This document shows positions 46,767 to 54,206 of a stretch of DNA of 64,000 bases, piece by piece. This DNA is from an uncultured bacterium (GTDB lineage: Bacteria > Bacillota > Clostridia > Oscillospirales > Ruminococcaceae), in assembly GCA_905215965.1 (NCBI GenBank), contig CAJMSD010000009.1:52857-116856 (forward strand), in the 5' to 3' direction. The notes under the pieces are model-generated. The model did not search any database, was not told the DNA's origin, and saw only the letters and a list, made by a program, of their open reading frames with translations. The position numbers and the translations under genes were made by a program. Position 1 is the first letter of the stretch. Each line of letters starts with the position of its first letter.

Positions 46767-46775
46767 TTATAATTC

Positions 46776-46837
46776 CTCCTTTGAGTTTTAGAACCTGTCT
46801 CCATAAGCTGCAGCAGGTTCTTATATCTTTAGTATCA
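46776..46837 (-). promoter_or_regulatory. Leader region of rubrerythrin gene with hairpin
   Basis: Between 46767 and 46964 there is no gene. An 8-bp inverted repeat AGAACCTG / CAGGTTCT (about 46799-46832) lies in the probable leader. I see no clear promoter or known regulator site for rubrerythrin. Confidence 0.4.
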
Positions 46838-46964
46838 GCTGAATTTTCATATTTATTCTAATTTTTAAATCGTGAAGCTAAAATCATCGTCAGATGAAAT
46901 ATGATTAATCCGACTGATTTCTGCATAATATGATATTATTTTTAAATATTTCAAAATTTGACTG

Positions 46965-46993
46965 TTGACAATTATGATATTATGATGTATAAT
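46965..46993 (+). promoter_or_regulatory. Promoter of smpB-ssrA
   Basis: TTGACA (46965-46970), 17-bp spacer, TATAAT (46988-46993), followed by a GGAGATGATATA ribosome site before ATG 47017. Confidence 0.85.
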
Positions 46994-47016
46994 AACATGG
47001 AAATGGAGATGATATA

Positions 47017-47484
47017 ATGCGCTCTAAAGGAACGAAAACTATTACTGAGAACCGACAGGCTCGACATGAATATTTTGTTGTTGAATCTTTTGAAGCAGGT
47101 ATTGAGCTTGTTGGAACAGAGGTTAAATCGCTTCGACTTGGCAGCGTTAATCTTAAAGATAGTTGGTGCTCAATTGATAATGGCGAGATTTTTATCAAGG
47201 GTATGCATATTTCTCCATACGAAAAAGGAAATATTTTTAATCGTGATCCTATAAGAGTCCGCAAGCTCCTTATGCACAAACAGGAAATTAATAGACTTTA
47301 CGGTAAAGTTAAGCAGGATGGTCTTACGCTTATTCCGTTAAGCCTTTATTTCAAGGATTCAAAAGTTAAAGTTCAGCTTGGGCTTTGTAAAGGAAAAAAA
47401 CTTTATGACAAGCGCAGTGAAGCTGCAAAGCGGGACGCGAGTCGCGAAATCGACAGAAATATTAAATCCTTTAACCGCGAATAA
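47017..47484 (+). CDS. smpB: SsrA-binding protein SmpB
   Basis: 155 aa. An OB-fold protein with ENRQARHEYFVVESFEAGIELVGTEVKSLR, NPFxx-like SPYEKGNIFNRDPIRVRKLLMHKQEI, and a basic C-terminal tail (YDKRSEAAKRDASREIDRN) that enters the ribosomal mRNA channel. It delivers tmRNA to stalled ribosomes. The stop codon at 47482-47484 abuts the first base of the tmRNA gene, so both come from one transcript. Confidence 0.96.
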   Translation: MRSKGTKTITENRQARHEYFVVESFEAGIELVGTEVKSLRLGSVNLKDSWCSIDNGEIFIKGMHISPYEKGNIFNRDPIRVRKLLMHKQEINRLYGKVKQDGLTLIPLSLYFKDSKVKVQLGLCKGKKLYDKRSEAAKRDASREIDRNIKSFNRE

Positions 47485-47852
47485 GGGGGCGTAAAGGTTT
47501 CGACGGGGATTTTGAAGTATGATAAGCGAGCGGAGTTGGTGTAACTCCTTAAACTATACCACGTTTAAATATAAACGCTAGAAATAACATTTCTGTAAGC
47601 TCAAGAAGTTTACAGGTAGCAGCCTAAGTCTGCTTCCGTCCACCGACAGAGTACCACGGCTGTCGCTTGGGCGTCGATTAGTGGTGAACGATTCTTCGGA
47701 GTGTCCGTGCCGTTGAATTGTATTCGGACTACCTGAGTTTTCAGTCTGCTTATCGGCGGTTTATTCGGGGAATTTTAGTAGGTAAGATACGCTCGTAGAA
47801 AGTTGTATGAATGAATTTTCGGACAGGGGTTCAATTCCCCTCGCCTCCACCA
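47485..47852 (+). ncRNA. ssrA: Transfer-messenger RNA
   Basis: About 368 nt. The acceptor stem GGGGGCG (47485-47491) pairs with CGCCTCC before ACCA at the 3' end. The tRNA-like features GGTTTCGACGGGGAT and GGTTCAATTCCCC are typical. A first pseudoknot (GGAGTT / AACTCC) precedes the tag region. The proposed tag reading frame runs 47577-47627, beginning GCT AGA AAT AAC and ending GTA GCA GCC TAA. It encodes ARNNISVSSRSLQVAA, a plausible proteolysis tag with the -AA ending. It rescues stalled ribosomes with SmpB. The mobile region begins right after it. Confidence 0.93.
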
Positions 47853-47928
47853 AAACAATATTACACAAAACCCTACTTCTTTGTAGGCGGCTTTGCCGTT
47901 ACGGTTTGGCTGTAATACCAAAAGTGAA

Positions 47929-47957
47929 AAAGCAGAGGGTTTCAAACTCTCTGCTTT
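47929..47957 (+). terminator. Terminator after ssrA
   Basis: AAAGCAGAG / CTCTGCTTT with an 11-nt loop, T-rich end. The stretch 47853-47928 has no gene. Confidence 0.75.
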
Positions 47958-47979
47958 ATTACTTATAGGAGATTATTAA

Positions 47980-48480
47980 ATGAATACAGTTAATAGAAAA
48001 TTAAAGATAACAACTCAAAACGGAAAATATTCTAATGGGATTGCTAACCGTTCTATCCTAACAGTGACGTGGGATAGTAATAATACCAGAACTGCTGTTG
48101 CAATTGGTATAAACCCAAGTAAAGCCAATGATAATAGGAGCGATAAAACTCTTACGACTTTAGGTAGGTTTTTAGCCGCCAATGGTTACAAAGAATTTAA
48201 AATGCTGAATATATTTGAAAGCTACTCCACAAAGCAAAACGGGATTAATCAAGCAACTTTGACAGACTTTTCTAAATATATTAACGAATTTCAGAATGCT
48301 GATACTATTTTTGTTGTATGGGGAGTTTCCAAAAGCTATAAGTCTGAGAAGGAACAAATCATTCAGCTTCTGAAAAAATACGATGAAAAGATTTATTGTT
48401 TGAAGAAAGACAATAAATATCCTTTGCATCCAAGTAGAATGAGTTATGATTGTGAAATCTCAAAATATTTTCTTGACTAA
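47980..48480 (+). CDS. DUF1643 domain protein
   Basis: 166 aa. The family core is visible: AVAIGINPSKANDNRSDKTLTTLGRFLAANGYKEFKMLNIFES (NPS-x-A..D.T pattern) and VVWGVSKSYKSEKEQIIQLLKK, then the HPSRMSY ending. DUF1643 proteins are often found on mobile elements and near restriction systems. Their biochemical role is unknown. Ribosome site AGGAGATTATTAA. First gene of the island after ssrA, convergent with the PolC-like fusion gene. Confidence 0.85.
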   Translation: MNTVNRKLKITTQNGKYSNGIANRSILTVTWDSNNTRTAVAIGINPSKANDNRSDKTLTTLGRFLAANGYKEFKMLNIFESYSTKQNGINQATLTDFSKYINEFQNADTIFVVWGVSKSYKSEKEQIIQLLKKYDEKIYCLKKDNKYPLHPSRMSYDCEISKYFLD

Positions 48481-48575
48481 AAGTACATTTAGTGATTTTT
48501 AAATTGTAGCTATAATAAAAAAAATAGAACCAGAAAGCTTTCATGCCCTCTAGTTCATCTTTTTAAATTGACAGA

Positions 48576-50129
48576 TTATTTGTTTTCGTTAAACGCTTCA
48601 AGAGCGTCCAAAACCGCATAATATACCATTTCGTCAGGGTGATATCTATCGTCACTGAATATCGAATTACCAGCTCGATTAAAATGTTCCAGAATCGCAG
48701 CAGCACAGCCTGCACTTCGATTCTGCCCCGATTCGCATTGGCAGATGATTTGCAGTTCTTTCGACTTTGCAGAATATACAAACTCTGCTATTTTTTCGGC
48801 TTCGGGTAGTTCTGTCTGGAAATCGTCAAGCGGAACATAGAGTACATTGTCTGTTTTATTGCTATAATCAACAAGAGTATAGCTTTTGTCGATATTGTAT
48901 CTATTTGGGTCATAAAAGCTAATGATAGCGGTGTTTTTGAAAAAGCTTTCTGGTAGTAGGTAATCCTCAATAAAATTTCGGGAATAAATGGCAACAGAAA
49001 CATATGCCTGAATTGAATTAACAAATGTATTGTAGTTGATTTCAGCATACCTTGCAATCAACAGATAATTATATACCATAGCTGCATTAAATGAACGTGG
49101 AGATAAGTATGTACAACATTTTATTAGTTCGTAAAATTCGTCTTCAAAATGATAACTTTCAAGTAAGTCAGAAAGAGACGCTGTTTTATATTGTATCCAT
49201 AGCTGGTATGCTTTCATTGCATCTTCAGAAAATACTCCATTCTCAATAAGATATATGTAAATATCCTCACGTTCAATGAAAGGATACTTACGAAAGAGTT
49301 CGGAATGAAACATATTTGCTGTATTTATAATAGTATCATCTTTAGATACGTTAGATGATATATTTTTAATATGGCTATGAACTGCCGAAAAAGTACGGCT
49401 GATTTCTCTTTTTGTTGACGGCTTAACAGCTTTAAACCAGGGATATTCTCCGCATACTTTATCTATTTTTTTCAATGACTGATAATCCAATACCGAAAGC
49501 TCGGAAACAGGAATATCAGAAGCAATAATTCCTGTCTGGTTCTGACACTCATATAAAACTTCAAGCATTTTATCAGAAGTGATATTTCGTAAAATTTCTG
49601 GATTATGATGAATAAAATCAGAATCAAAATAATTATTCAATACTTGTTTGGCAAGCGGAATAAGTTTGCGGACAGTTCTGATTGATAAATCCTGCTTTTC
49701 TTTTTGTTTTTTCATTCCCCATACACATTCATACGGTATTCCAATTCCCATTGAAATCATTTGTTTACCACAAGAGCAATTCTTTGGAATTAAGTCTATA
49801 CCAAATTCATTATAATTATGATGACATTCTGATTTACCGCAATATGGACAATAATAGTGCGCTGGCAGAGGGTTTAAACACATATATCCAATCAAATAAG
49901 CAATAAAAGTTCCATTGCTCGTTATCATTGGCATTGAATTTTCTCTTGCTGTCTGGGCTATGATTCGGTAAGCTTCAAATTGCAATACAGTTTCAGAATT
50001 TTCCAATGCGGTTATTTCTTGATTGAATCTGTCTAAAGCAAAATTTGGAATACCCGAGCAGTAGATTTCATTTAGACGTTTTTCACAAGATTTTTTTATA
50101 TTTGCAAATGCTTGTTCTTTCGTAATCAT
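48576..50129 (-). CDS. PolC-derived palm-less protein fused to a Cys-based phosphatase
   Basis: 517 aa, not a known architecture to me. Residues about 37-138 resemble the PolC (Gram-positive DNA polymerase III alpha) stretch just before the palm: TFIAYLIGYMCLNPLPAHYY, CPYCGK (94-97), NCSCGK (118-120) and IPYECVWG match 'FVA..EVNPLPPHYVCPxC..CPxCG..IPFETFLG'. The PolC palm with its catalytic VPDIDLNF and LDILGHDDPT is missing. Residues about 183-378 resume PolC-like sequence (DKMLEVLYECQNQTG, EREDIYIYLIENGVFSEDA, and YLSPRSFNAAMVYNYLLIAR against 'MFPKAHAAAYVLMAVRIAY'). Residues about 400-512 form a dual-specificity-type phosphatase with CESGQNRS (Cys465-x5-Arg471). The start codon overlaps the recombinase stop (ATGA), so they form one operon. 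Polymerase activity is not expected. Role unknown. Confidence 0.75.
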   Translation of the reverse strand: MITKEQAFANIKKSCEKRLNEIYCSGIPNFALDRFNQEITALENSETVLQFEAYRIIAQTARENSMPMITSNGTFIAYLIGYMCLNPLPAHYYCPYCGKSECHHNYNEFGIDLIPKNCSCGKQMISMGIGIPYECVWGMKKQKEKQDLSIRTVRKLIPLAKQVLNNYFDSDFIHHNPEILRNITSDKMLEVLYECQNQTGIIASDIPVSELSVLDYQSLKKIDKVCGEYPWFKAVKPSTKREISRTFSAVHSHIKNISSNVSKDDTIINTANMFHSELFRKYPFIEREDIYIYLIENGVFSEDAMKAYQLWIQYKTASLSDLLESYHFEDEFYELIKCCTYLSPRSFNAAMVYNYLLIARYAEINYNTFVNSIQAYVSVAIYSRNFIEDYLLPESFFKNTAIISFYDPNRYNIDKSYTLVDYSNKTDNVLYVPLDDFQTELPEAEKIAEFVYSAKSKELQIICQCESGQNRSAGCAAAILEHFNRAGNSIFSDDRYHPDEMVYYAVLDALEAFNENK

Positions 50130-50722
50130 TGTAAACTTCCCTCCACAATCCCCAAATACTTATAAATCGTTGGATAGGACAAACTGCAAAGCCTTGAAAA
50201 TTCCTTTTTATTGATCTCACCCTTTTTATATTTCTGATAATGCTTATAAAAGATACTCGGAATGTCCTCGGCTGTTGTAGACGGTCTGCCAATGGTTTTT
50301 CCTTTGGCTTTTGCATTCTCCATACCGCTTTTTACTCTCTGACTAATGATATTGCGTTCCAGTTCGCTGAATACGCCCATCATTTTGAGCATTCCCTCCG
50401 TCATTGGGTCAAGCTCCTTACTGCAATCCACAATGAAAGTACCAAGCACCAATTTGATGTGCTTATTTTTAGCAAGCTCAATAATATCGCAAAGTTGTTT
50501 TGTACTTCGGGTAATTCTGCTAACTTCTGTTGCAATAATGGTATCGCATGACTGCACAACACTAAGAAGTTTTTGCAGTTCTGCTCGGTCGGCTTTCATT
50601 CCGCTTTCGTATTCAAGATATATTGTAGTATCGGTTGCTCCTTGCTGTTTCAGCTCTCGGACTTGTCTGTCAATGTCCTGCATTTTCTCATTGGTGGAAC
50701 ATCTTGCATAGCCGTAAATCAT
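50126..50722 (-). CDS. Serine recombinase (resolvase/invertase family)
   Basis: 198 aa. The catalytic domain has YARCSTNEKMQDIDRQ with the nucleophile Ser, ATEVSRITRSTKQL, and MMGVFSELERNIISQRVKSGMENAKAKGKTIGRP, followed by a C-terminal helix-turn-helix (INKKEFSRLCSLSYPTIYKYL). Small Tn3/Hin-type size, not a large integrase. I start at ATG 50722 (MIYGYARC) after GTGAGGTG. It overlaps the PolC-like fusion by 4 nt. The upstream promoter is strong. Confidence 0.93.
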   Translation of the reverse strand: MIYGYARCSTNEKMQDIDRQVRELKQQGATDTTIYLEYESGMKADRAELQKLLSVVQSCDTIIATEVSRITRSTKQLCDIIELAKNKHIKLVLGTFIVDCSKELDPMTEGMLKMMGVFSELERNIISQRVKSGMENAKAKGKTIGRPSTTAEDIPSIFYKHYQKYKKGEINKKEFSRLCSLSYPTIYKYLGIVEGSLQ

Positions 50723-50755
50723 CGTAAACACCTCACAAAATATAATGTTGTATAT

Positions 50756-50784
50756 ATTATAAGATATAAACGAAAAGAAGTCAA
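50756..50784 (-). promoter_or_regulatory. Promoter of the recombinase/PolC-like fusion operon
   Basis: Minus strand TTGACT (50784-50779), 17-bp spacer, TATAAT (50761-50756). Confidence 0.75.
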
Positions 50785-50874
50785 CTGTTTCTTTTATAAT
50801 TTCAGCCGTAATTTTTTATGATTACGGCTGATTTTACGGTGTTAAAAATTATAAATGGAAAGAGATGGTTTCTT

Positions 50875-51639
50875 TTATATGATTCTTGGATTATCAAAAT
50901 CGGTATAGCCAAAGTAGTTCTTAATAGCTGTTGTTTCTTCATTTTCACCAAAACGAGTTATCATAAACTTGTGATACTCCGCATTATATGGATTAGTTTT
51001 CAGAATATCCAAAAATACATCAAGCAATTTATCCTGCGGAAAATTCGGATTTGACATATTCTGAAAAATATTATTTGCCTGCTGAGTTGTTTCGTTTGTG
51101 AGCCACCAGATGGATTTTCCATTTTTATTTAACAGGAATATAAGCGATAAGAAAACACGCCAATAATCCGTGAAAACACATTCAAACAAATAGTCGGGTT
51201 TAATACGACCGTATAATTCTGCCTGCTGTGCCTGATTGATGTTGGATACACTGTTTATGAGTCCTGTTTCTGCTCCGTCACGAACGATATTGAATGCTGT
51301 AGCTGTTGCAATTCCCTTGACTGCTCCTTTCAGACCAAAACCACCGCCGCTTAGATTTGGAATTAGGCTTGTCAGACTTGACATTCTTCTGCGGTTTGCC
51401 TGTAATGTCAATTCAATACTTTCAAGGGTTGTTGTGTAGTCATTCATTCCCAGGTGAAAATCTGCAAGGTGCTGTTTTTCAAACGATTCCTCAGTCACCG
51501 TCCATATTCCTTCAGAAATCAATATGTTCATTGACTGTTTGATTAAAATGCTGAGATAAGATTGATAGATTGCAAGGCGAGGCAAAGTCATCGTATCGAG
51601 TCTTGTAAGCGACTTAACAACTGACTTTTGCTTATGCAT
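50875..51639 (-). CDS. Unrecognised protein, perhaps N-terminally truncated
   Basis: 254 aa with no family that I can name. The centre has a Gly-rich turn (NLSGGGFGLKGAVKGIATATAF) and a hydrophobic stretch (DYWRVFLSLIFLLN). The C-terminal half is Asn/Phe-rich. The N-terminal part is helical (LESIELTLQANRRRM). ATG 51639 has no ribosome site. An in-frame stop lies close upstream, while another frame there stays open for about 25 codons (LKEQFNELLAVIR). The true N-terminus may thus be lost by frameshift. Upstream lies the 14-bp repeat cluster. Confidence 0.45.
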   Translation of the reverse strand: MHKQKSVVKSLTRLDTMTLPRLAIYQSYLSILIKQSMNILISEGIWTVTEESFEKQHLADFHLGMNDYTTTLESIELTLQANRRRMSSLTSLIPNLSGGGFGLKGAVKGIATATAFNIVRDGAETGLINSVSNINQAQQAELYGRIKPDYLFECVFTDYWRVFLSLIFLLNKNGKSIWWLTNETTQQANNIFQNMSNPNFPQDKLLDVFLDILKTNPYNAEYHKFMITRFGENEETTAIKNYFGYTDFDNPRII

Positions 51640-51720
51640 CTTATTACAGCAAGAAGTTCATTGAATTGTTCTTTCAGCGATTGTTGTTCACAGATTTGAG
51701 GTTAGTAAAAACGCCTTACA

Positions 51721-51966
51721 CTTTCAAATGAAAGCCCCCACTTTCAAATAAAAGCCCTACCTTTCATTTGTATAGTGCTGTTTGTGGGAAACTCTGTAAC
51801 GAAATTAACAGCCCATTTTCCTTGTATCTACGGCATTTATTGCACAAACAACACTAAGAAAATGATTGATGGGTTGCATCTTCAAATGAAAGCTTATCAT
51901 TTTCAAATAAAAGCTCCCACCTTTCATTTGCATAGTGTTGTTTGTGGAAAACCTTTCATTTGAAAG
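51721..51966. repeat. Cluster of 14-bp palindromic repeats in a duplicated block
   Basis: Two blocks share the same order. CTTTCAAATGAAAG (51721) and a slightly shortened copy (51880); CTTTCAAATAAAAG (51741) and TTTTCAAATAAAAG (51900); and CTTTCATTTG-N-ATAGTG-N-TGTTTGTGG (51761-51787 and 51921-51947). A further CTTTCATTTGAAAG lies at 51953-51966. CACAAACAACACTA (51843-51856) is the exact inverse of 51933-51946. There is no protein gene in 51640-52005. Confidence 0.8.
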
Positions 51967-52027
51967 TGCGAACCCGATAATCTCTGACATCTTATGTAAA
52001 AAGCCTCAAAATCCAATATCAAAAATA

Positions 52028-52080
52028 AGGTCAACCCTCAAAATGTCGCTATTTAGCGGTATTTTTGACGGTTGACCTTT
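52028..52080. repeat. Long imperfect inverted repeat
   Basis: AAGGTCAACC pairs with GGTTGACCTT. Inner arms TCAAAAT / ATTTTTGA and CGCTA / TAGCG follow, giving a hairpin of about 50 nt. It could be a terminator or the end of a mobile element. Confidence 0.6.
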
Positions 52081-52221
52081 CATTTGTTTGTATTCAATAC
52101 GGAGTCTAAGCATCGCCTTTTGAATCCAGAGTATAAATCTGCTCTTTTTCAAAATATACCTCAACACCTTATCTTCATCGGATAATTTACATCCGCAGTC
52201 GCAGTTTACATCCTCGAATAC

Positions 52222-52476
52222 CTCGGCTCTGATTTTCTGTCTGCTGATATCAACGAAGGGAGCAAGGTGTGACAGAGAAATTGTCTGACCGCCGTACTGG
52301 TTCGATGCCACCTGTGCAATGATCTGCGTGGCAATGTTGCAGGCAGTGGAAAAGCTGTGGGGCTTTTCAATCATCGTGCCGGAAACAACAGTTCCGTTCT
52401 GGAGCATATCCTCCAGATTGACAAGGCAACAGTTATGCATCGGTTCTGCGATATAATCGAGGTCGTGTATATGAAT
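52222..52476 (-). pseudogene. Internal fragment of anaerobic ribonucleotide reductase (nrdD)
   Basis: About 85 residues match NrdD very closely: IHIHDLDYIAEPMHNCCLVN, LEDMLQNGTVVSGTMIEKP, HSFSTACNIATQIIAQVASN and QYGGQTISLSHLAPFVDISR. A full NrdD has over 700 residues, so most of the gene is missing on both sides. After SRQKIRAEV the sequence no longer fits NrdD. Its 5' edge is fused directly to the tail gene fragment. Non-functional. Confidence 0.8.
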
Positions 52477-53131
52477 GATCTCCAGCTTGCAGGTCACCAG
52501 TAATTTGCAGATATTCGTCCGTATCTGCATTGTACAGCGTGGGAGAACGGACATCATCAGTTGCCTCTATTTCAAGCGTGAACCCCGTTTCATCGCCATC
52601 GTTGGTAATTTCCATGATGTTATTTGTGTTGTAGCGTCCGAAGGTAAACGGCTCCGGATTTTCCTCTGTCGGGAACGGAAACGTAAATCCGCCAGTAACA
52701 TGGCTGTAATATGCCATTTGCGAAACTGTGGAGTACCAATAAATATCCGGACAAAGAATGGAGATTTGCCCTGTTGTCAGCATTTCAAAATTCTGCACCT
52801 CGCAGGACTCAACATAGCCCTCTGCAAATACATCAATGCCTGCTGTTTTGTAGTAGATTTTGATGTAGCGTGAAGGTTTGACCACCTTGTAAAGCTGATG
52901 TCGGCGAGTTTCAATTCCTATGCCACGCATTTCAAAAGAAATCACCACATTTCGCTTTTCAATGAACGCGTTGTTCAGGTAGCTGCCGTCCATGCCAGCA
53001 TAGCCGGAGGTGCTGATCGTTCCGGCAGGAGGCGACAAGCCCTCGATTTTTGAAGTCATATACTGGTTTGCTGTGGCGGTCATGTTGATCTGATCGCCGG
53101 TTTGGTTTTCTAAAATCAGGGTGAAAAACAT
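52477..53131 (-). pseudogene. Phage distal-tail-like protein gene, 3' truncated
   Basis: About 218 residues of a siphovirus-type tail component (Dit-like, upstream of tail spike genes). MFFTLILENQTGDQINMTATAN, then SGYAGMDGSYLNNAFIEKRNVVISFEMRG, and EGYVESCEVQNFEMLTTGQISILCPDIYW are typical. The frame loses similarity near LQITGDLQAGD (about 52490), where nrdD sequence begins. The start ATG 53131 has GGAGGCGATACC. It is the longest of the three repeated copies of this tail gene start in the region. Confidence 0.75.
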
Positions 53132-53153
53132 GGTATCGCCTCCTTTCGGTGGA

Positions 53154-53182
53154 TTGACTTTTTCGCTTGAAAATGGTATAAT
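53154..53182 (+). promoter_or_regulatory. Moron promoter, copy A
   Basis: TTGACT (53154-53159), 17-bp spacer, TATAAT (53177-53182) with TG before it. The leader carries AGAGAGG-CAACT-CCTCTCT. It lies back to back with the tail gene ribosome site and reads into the nitroreductase. Confidence 0.8.
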
Positions 53183-53274
53183 AGGAAGAACAAGTAGAGA
53201 GGCAACTCCTCTCTAAATCGTAATTTGGCGGAGAGTGACACAATAAAAAAATCAGGTTTTTATGGAGGAACAAT

Positions 53275-53940
53275 ATGACAATTAAAGAGGCAATTAAAGA
53301 AAGACACATGGTAAGGCAATATACAGATAAGGCAATTTCCACAGATATTATGGAATTGCTTAATGAACGGATTACCGAGAACAATAAAAAATATAATCTT
53401 CATCTTGCCCTAGTGGTTGGTAATTCTGACGGTATCGGCGGTATGGCAAAATTATTGCTTTCAAAAACGGTAAATAACTATATTGTCCTTGCAGGTATGG
53501 ACACGCCTGAGCTTGATGAAAAATTGGGTTATTGCGGTGCAGATTTAATCCTCTATACTCAAACATTAGGGCTTAATACATGGTGGGTTGGAGGTATGTT
53601 TAATGGCAAGGGTGCATTAAAAAATCTCAGTGATAAGAATGTGCGTGTAAATGGTGTGATTGCGATTGGCTATGGTCAGACGCAGGGTGTCCCACATAAA
53701 TCTAAAACTGCGGCAGAAATCAGTGAATATAATGGAGATAAGCCCCAATGGTTTGTTGATGGCATAGATGCGTTGCTTTATGCACCTACAGCGTTAAATA
53801 AGCAACCTTATATTGTAAAAGGTGTCGGAAATAAGATATCTATTTCTGCAGGTAACGGACATTTTTCAGGCATTGACCTTGGTATTGGGAAATACCATTT
53901 TGAAGTTGGTGCAGGCAAAGAAAATTTTGAGTGGGTGTAA
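53275..53940 (+). CDS. Nitroreductase family protein (moron cargo)
   Basis: 221 aa. N-terminal IKEAIKERHMVRQYTDKAIS is the FMN-binding start of nitroreductase-like folds. GYCGADLILYTQTLGLNTWWVGG matches the 'putative TM nitroreductase' subgroup with two fused half-domains. It probably reduces nitro, quinone or similar compounds using FMN and NAD(P)H; substrate unknown. GGAGG ribosome site 6 nt before ATG 53275. It lies on the plus strand between a truncated tail gene and a tape-measure 3' end, with its own promoter and terminator, which fits a prophage moron. Confidence 0.88.
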   Translation: MTIKEAIKERHMVRQYTDKAISTDIMELLNERITENNKKYNLHLALVVGNSDGIGGMAKLLLSKTVNNYIVLAGMDTPELDEKLGYCGADLILYTQTLGLNTWWVGGMFNGKGALKNLSDKNVRVNGVIAIGYGQTQGVPHKSKTAAEISEYNGDKPQWFVDGIDALLYAPTALNKQPYIVKGVGNKISISAGNGHFSGIDLGIGKYHFEVGAGKENFEWV

Positions 53941-53965
53941 CAGTAAAATTCCAGTTTGTAGAGAT

Positions 53966-53993
53966 AAAGGAGCGACTCAAAATCGCTCCTTTT
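53966..53993. terminator. Moron/tape-measure terminator, copy A
   Basis: AAAGGAGCGA / TCGCTCCTTT, perfect 10-bp stem, usable on both strands. Almost identical hairpins recur at 56326-56352 and 57731-57753. Confidence 0.85.
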
Positions 53994-54073
53994 CACACAT
54001 TCAAAGCATTCCTCGTCTGCCGATAGATTTCCAACCGTGACAGCGATTTCGGGCTATTGTTGGTCTGATTCAT
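53993..54073 (-). pseudogene. Phage tape-measure protein C-terminal remnant, copy A
   Basis: The minus strand encodes MNQTNNSPKSLSRLEIYRQT followed by RNALNV and stop. This is the usual C-terminal motif of siphovirus tape-measure proteins (NxSPKALSRLEIYRQTR). Only about 26 codons remain before the match stops. Confidence 0.7.
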
Positions 54074-54127
54074 CGAGACAACACCTCTTTCTGAGATTTG
54101 TAGAAATAGTCCTCGTTGACAAAATAG

Positions 54128-54161
54128 GAGCCTGTGATTGATACAACAATTTCACAGGCTC
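54128..54161 (-). terminator. Terminator of the mannanase gene
   Basis: GAGCCTGTGA / TCACAGGCTC, perfect 10-bp stem with a 14-nt loop, 46 bp after the stop codon. Confidence 0.7.
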
Positions 54162-54206
54162 ATTGATTTATTTACATATCATCATCTTTGGAAAAGCTGA
54201 ATTTTA

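Noticed and set aside
46799..46832. Terminator for a plus-strand transcript upstream of smpB
   Set aside because: No plus-strand gene ends there and the T-run is poor; kept as a leader hairpin only.
50875..51639. Toxin or abortive-infection protein
   Set aside because: No motif supports this; only location in an island. Left as unrecognised.
51721..51966. CRISPR array
   Set aside because: Repeats are 14 bp, palindromic, irregularly spaced and duplicated as a block. There are no uniform spacers and no cas genes.
53965..54090. Small independent gene encoding a 26-aa peptide with ATG start
   Set aside because: The same peptide recurs in copies B and C without the ATG, and it matches the tape-measure C-terminus. 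It is a remnant, not a gene.
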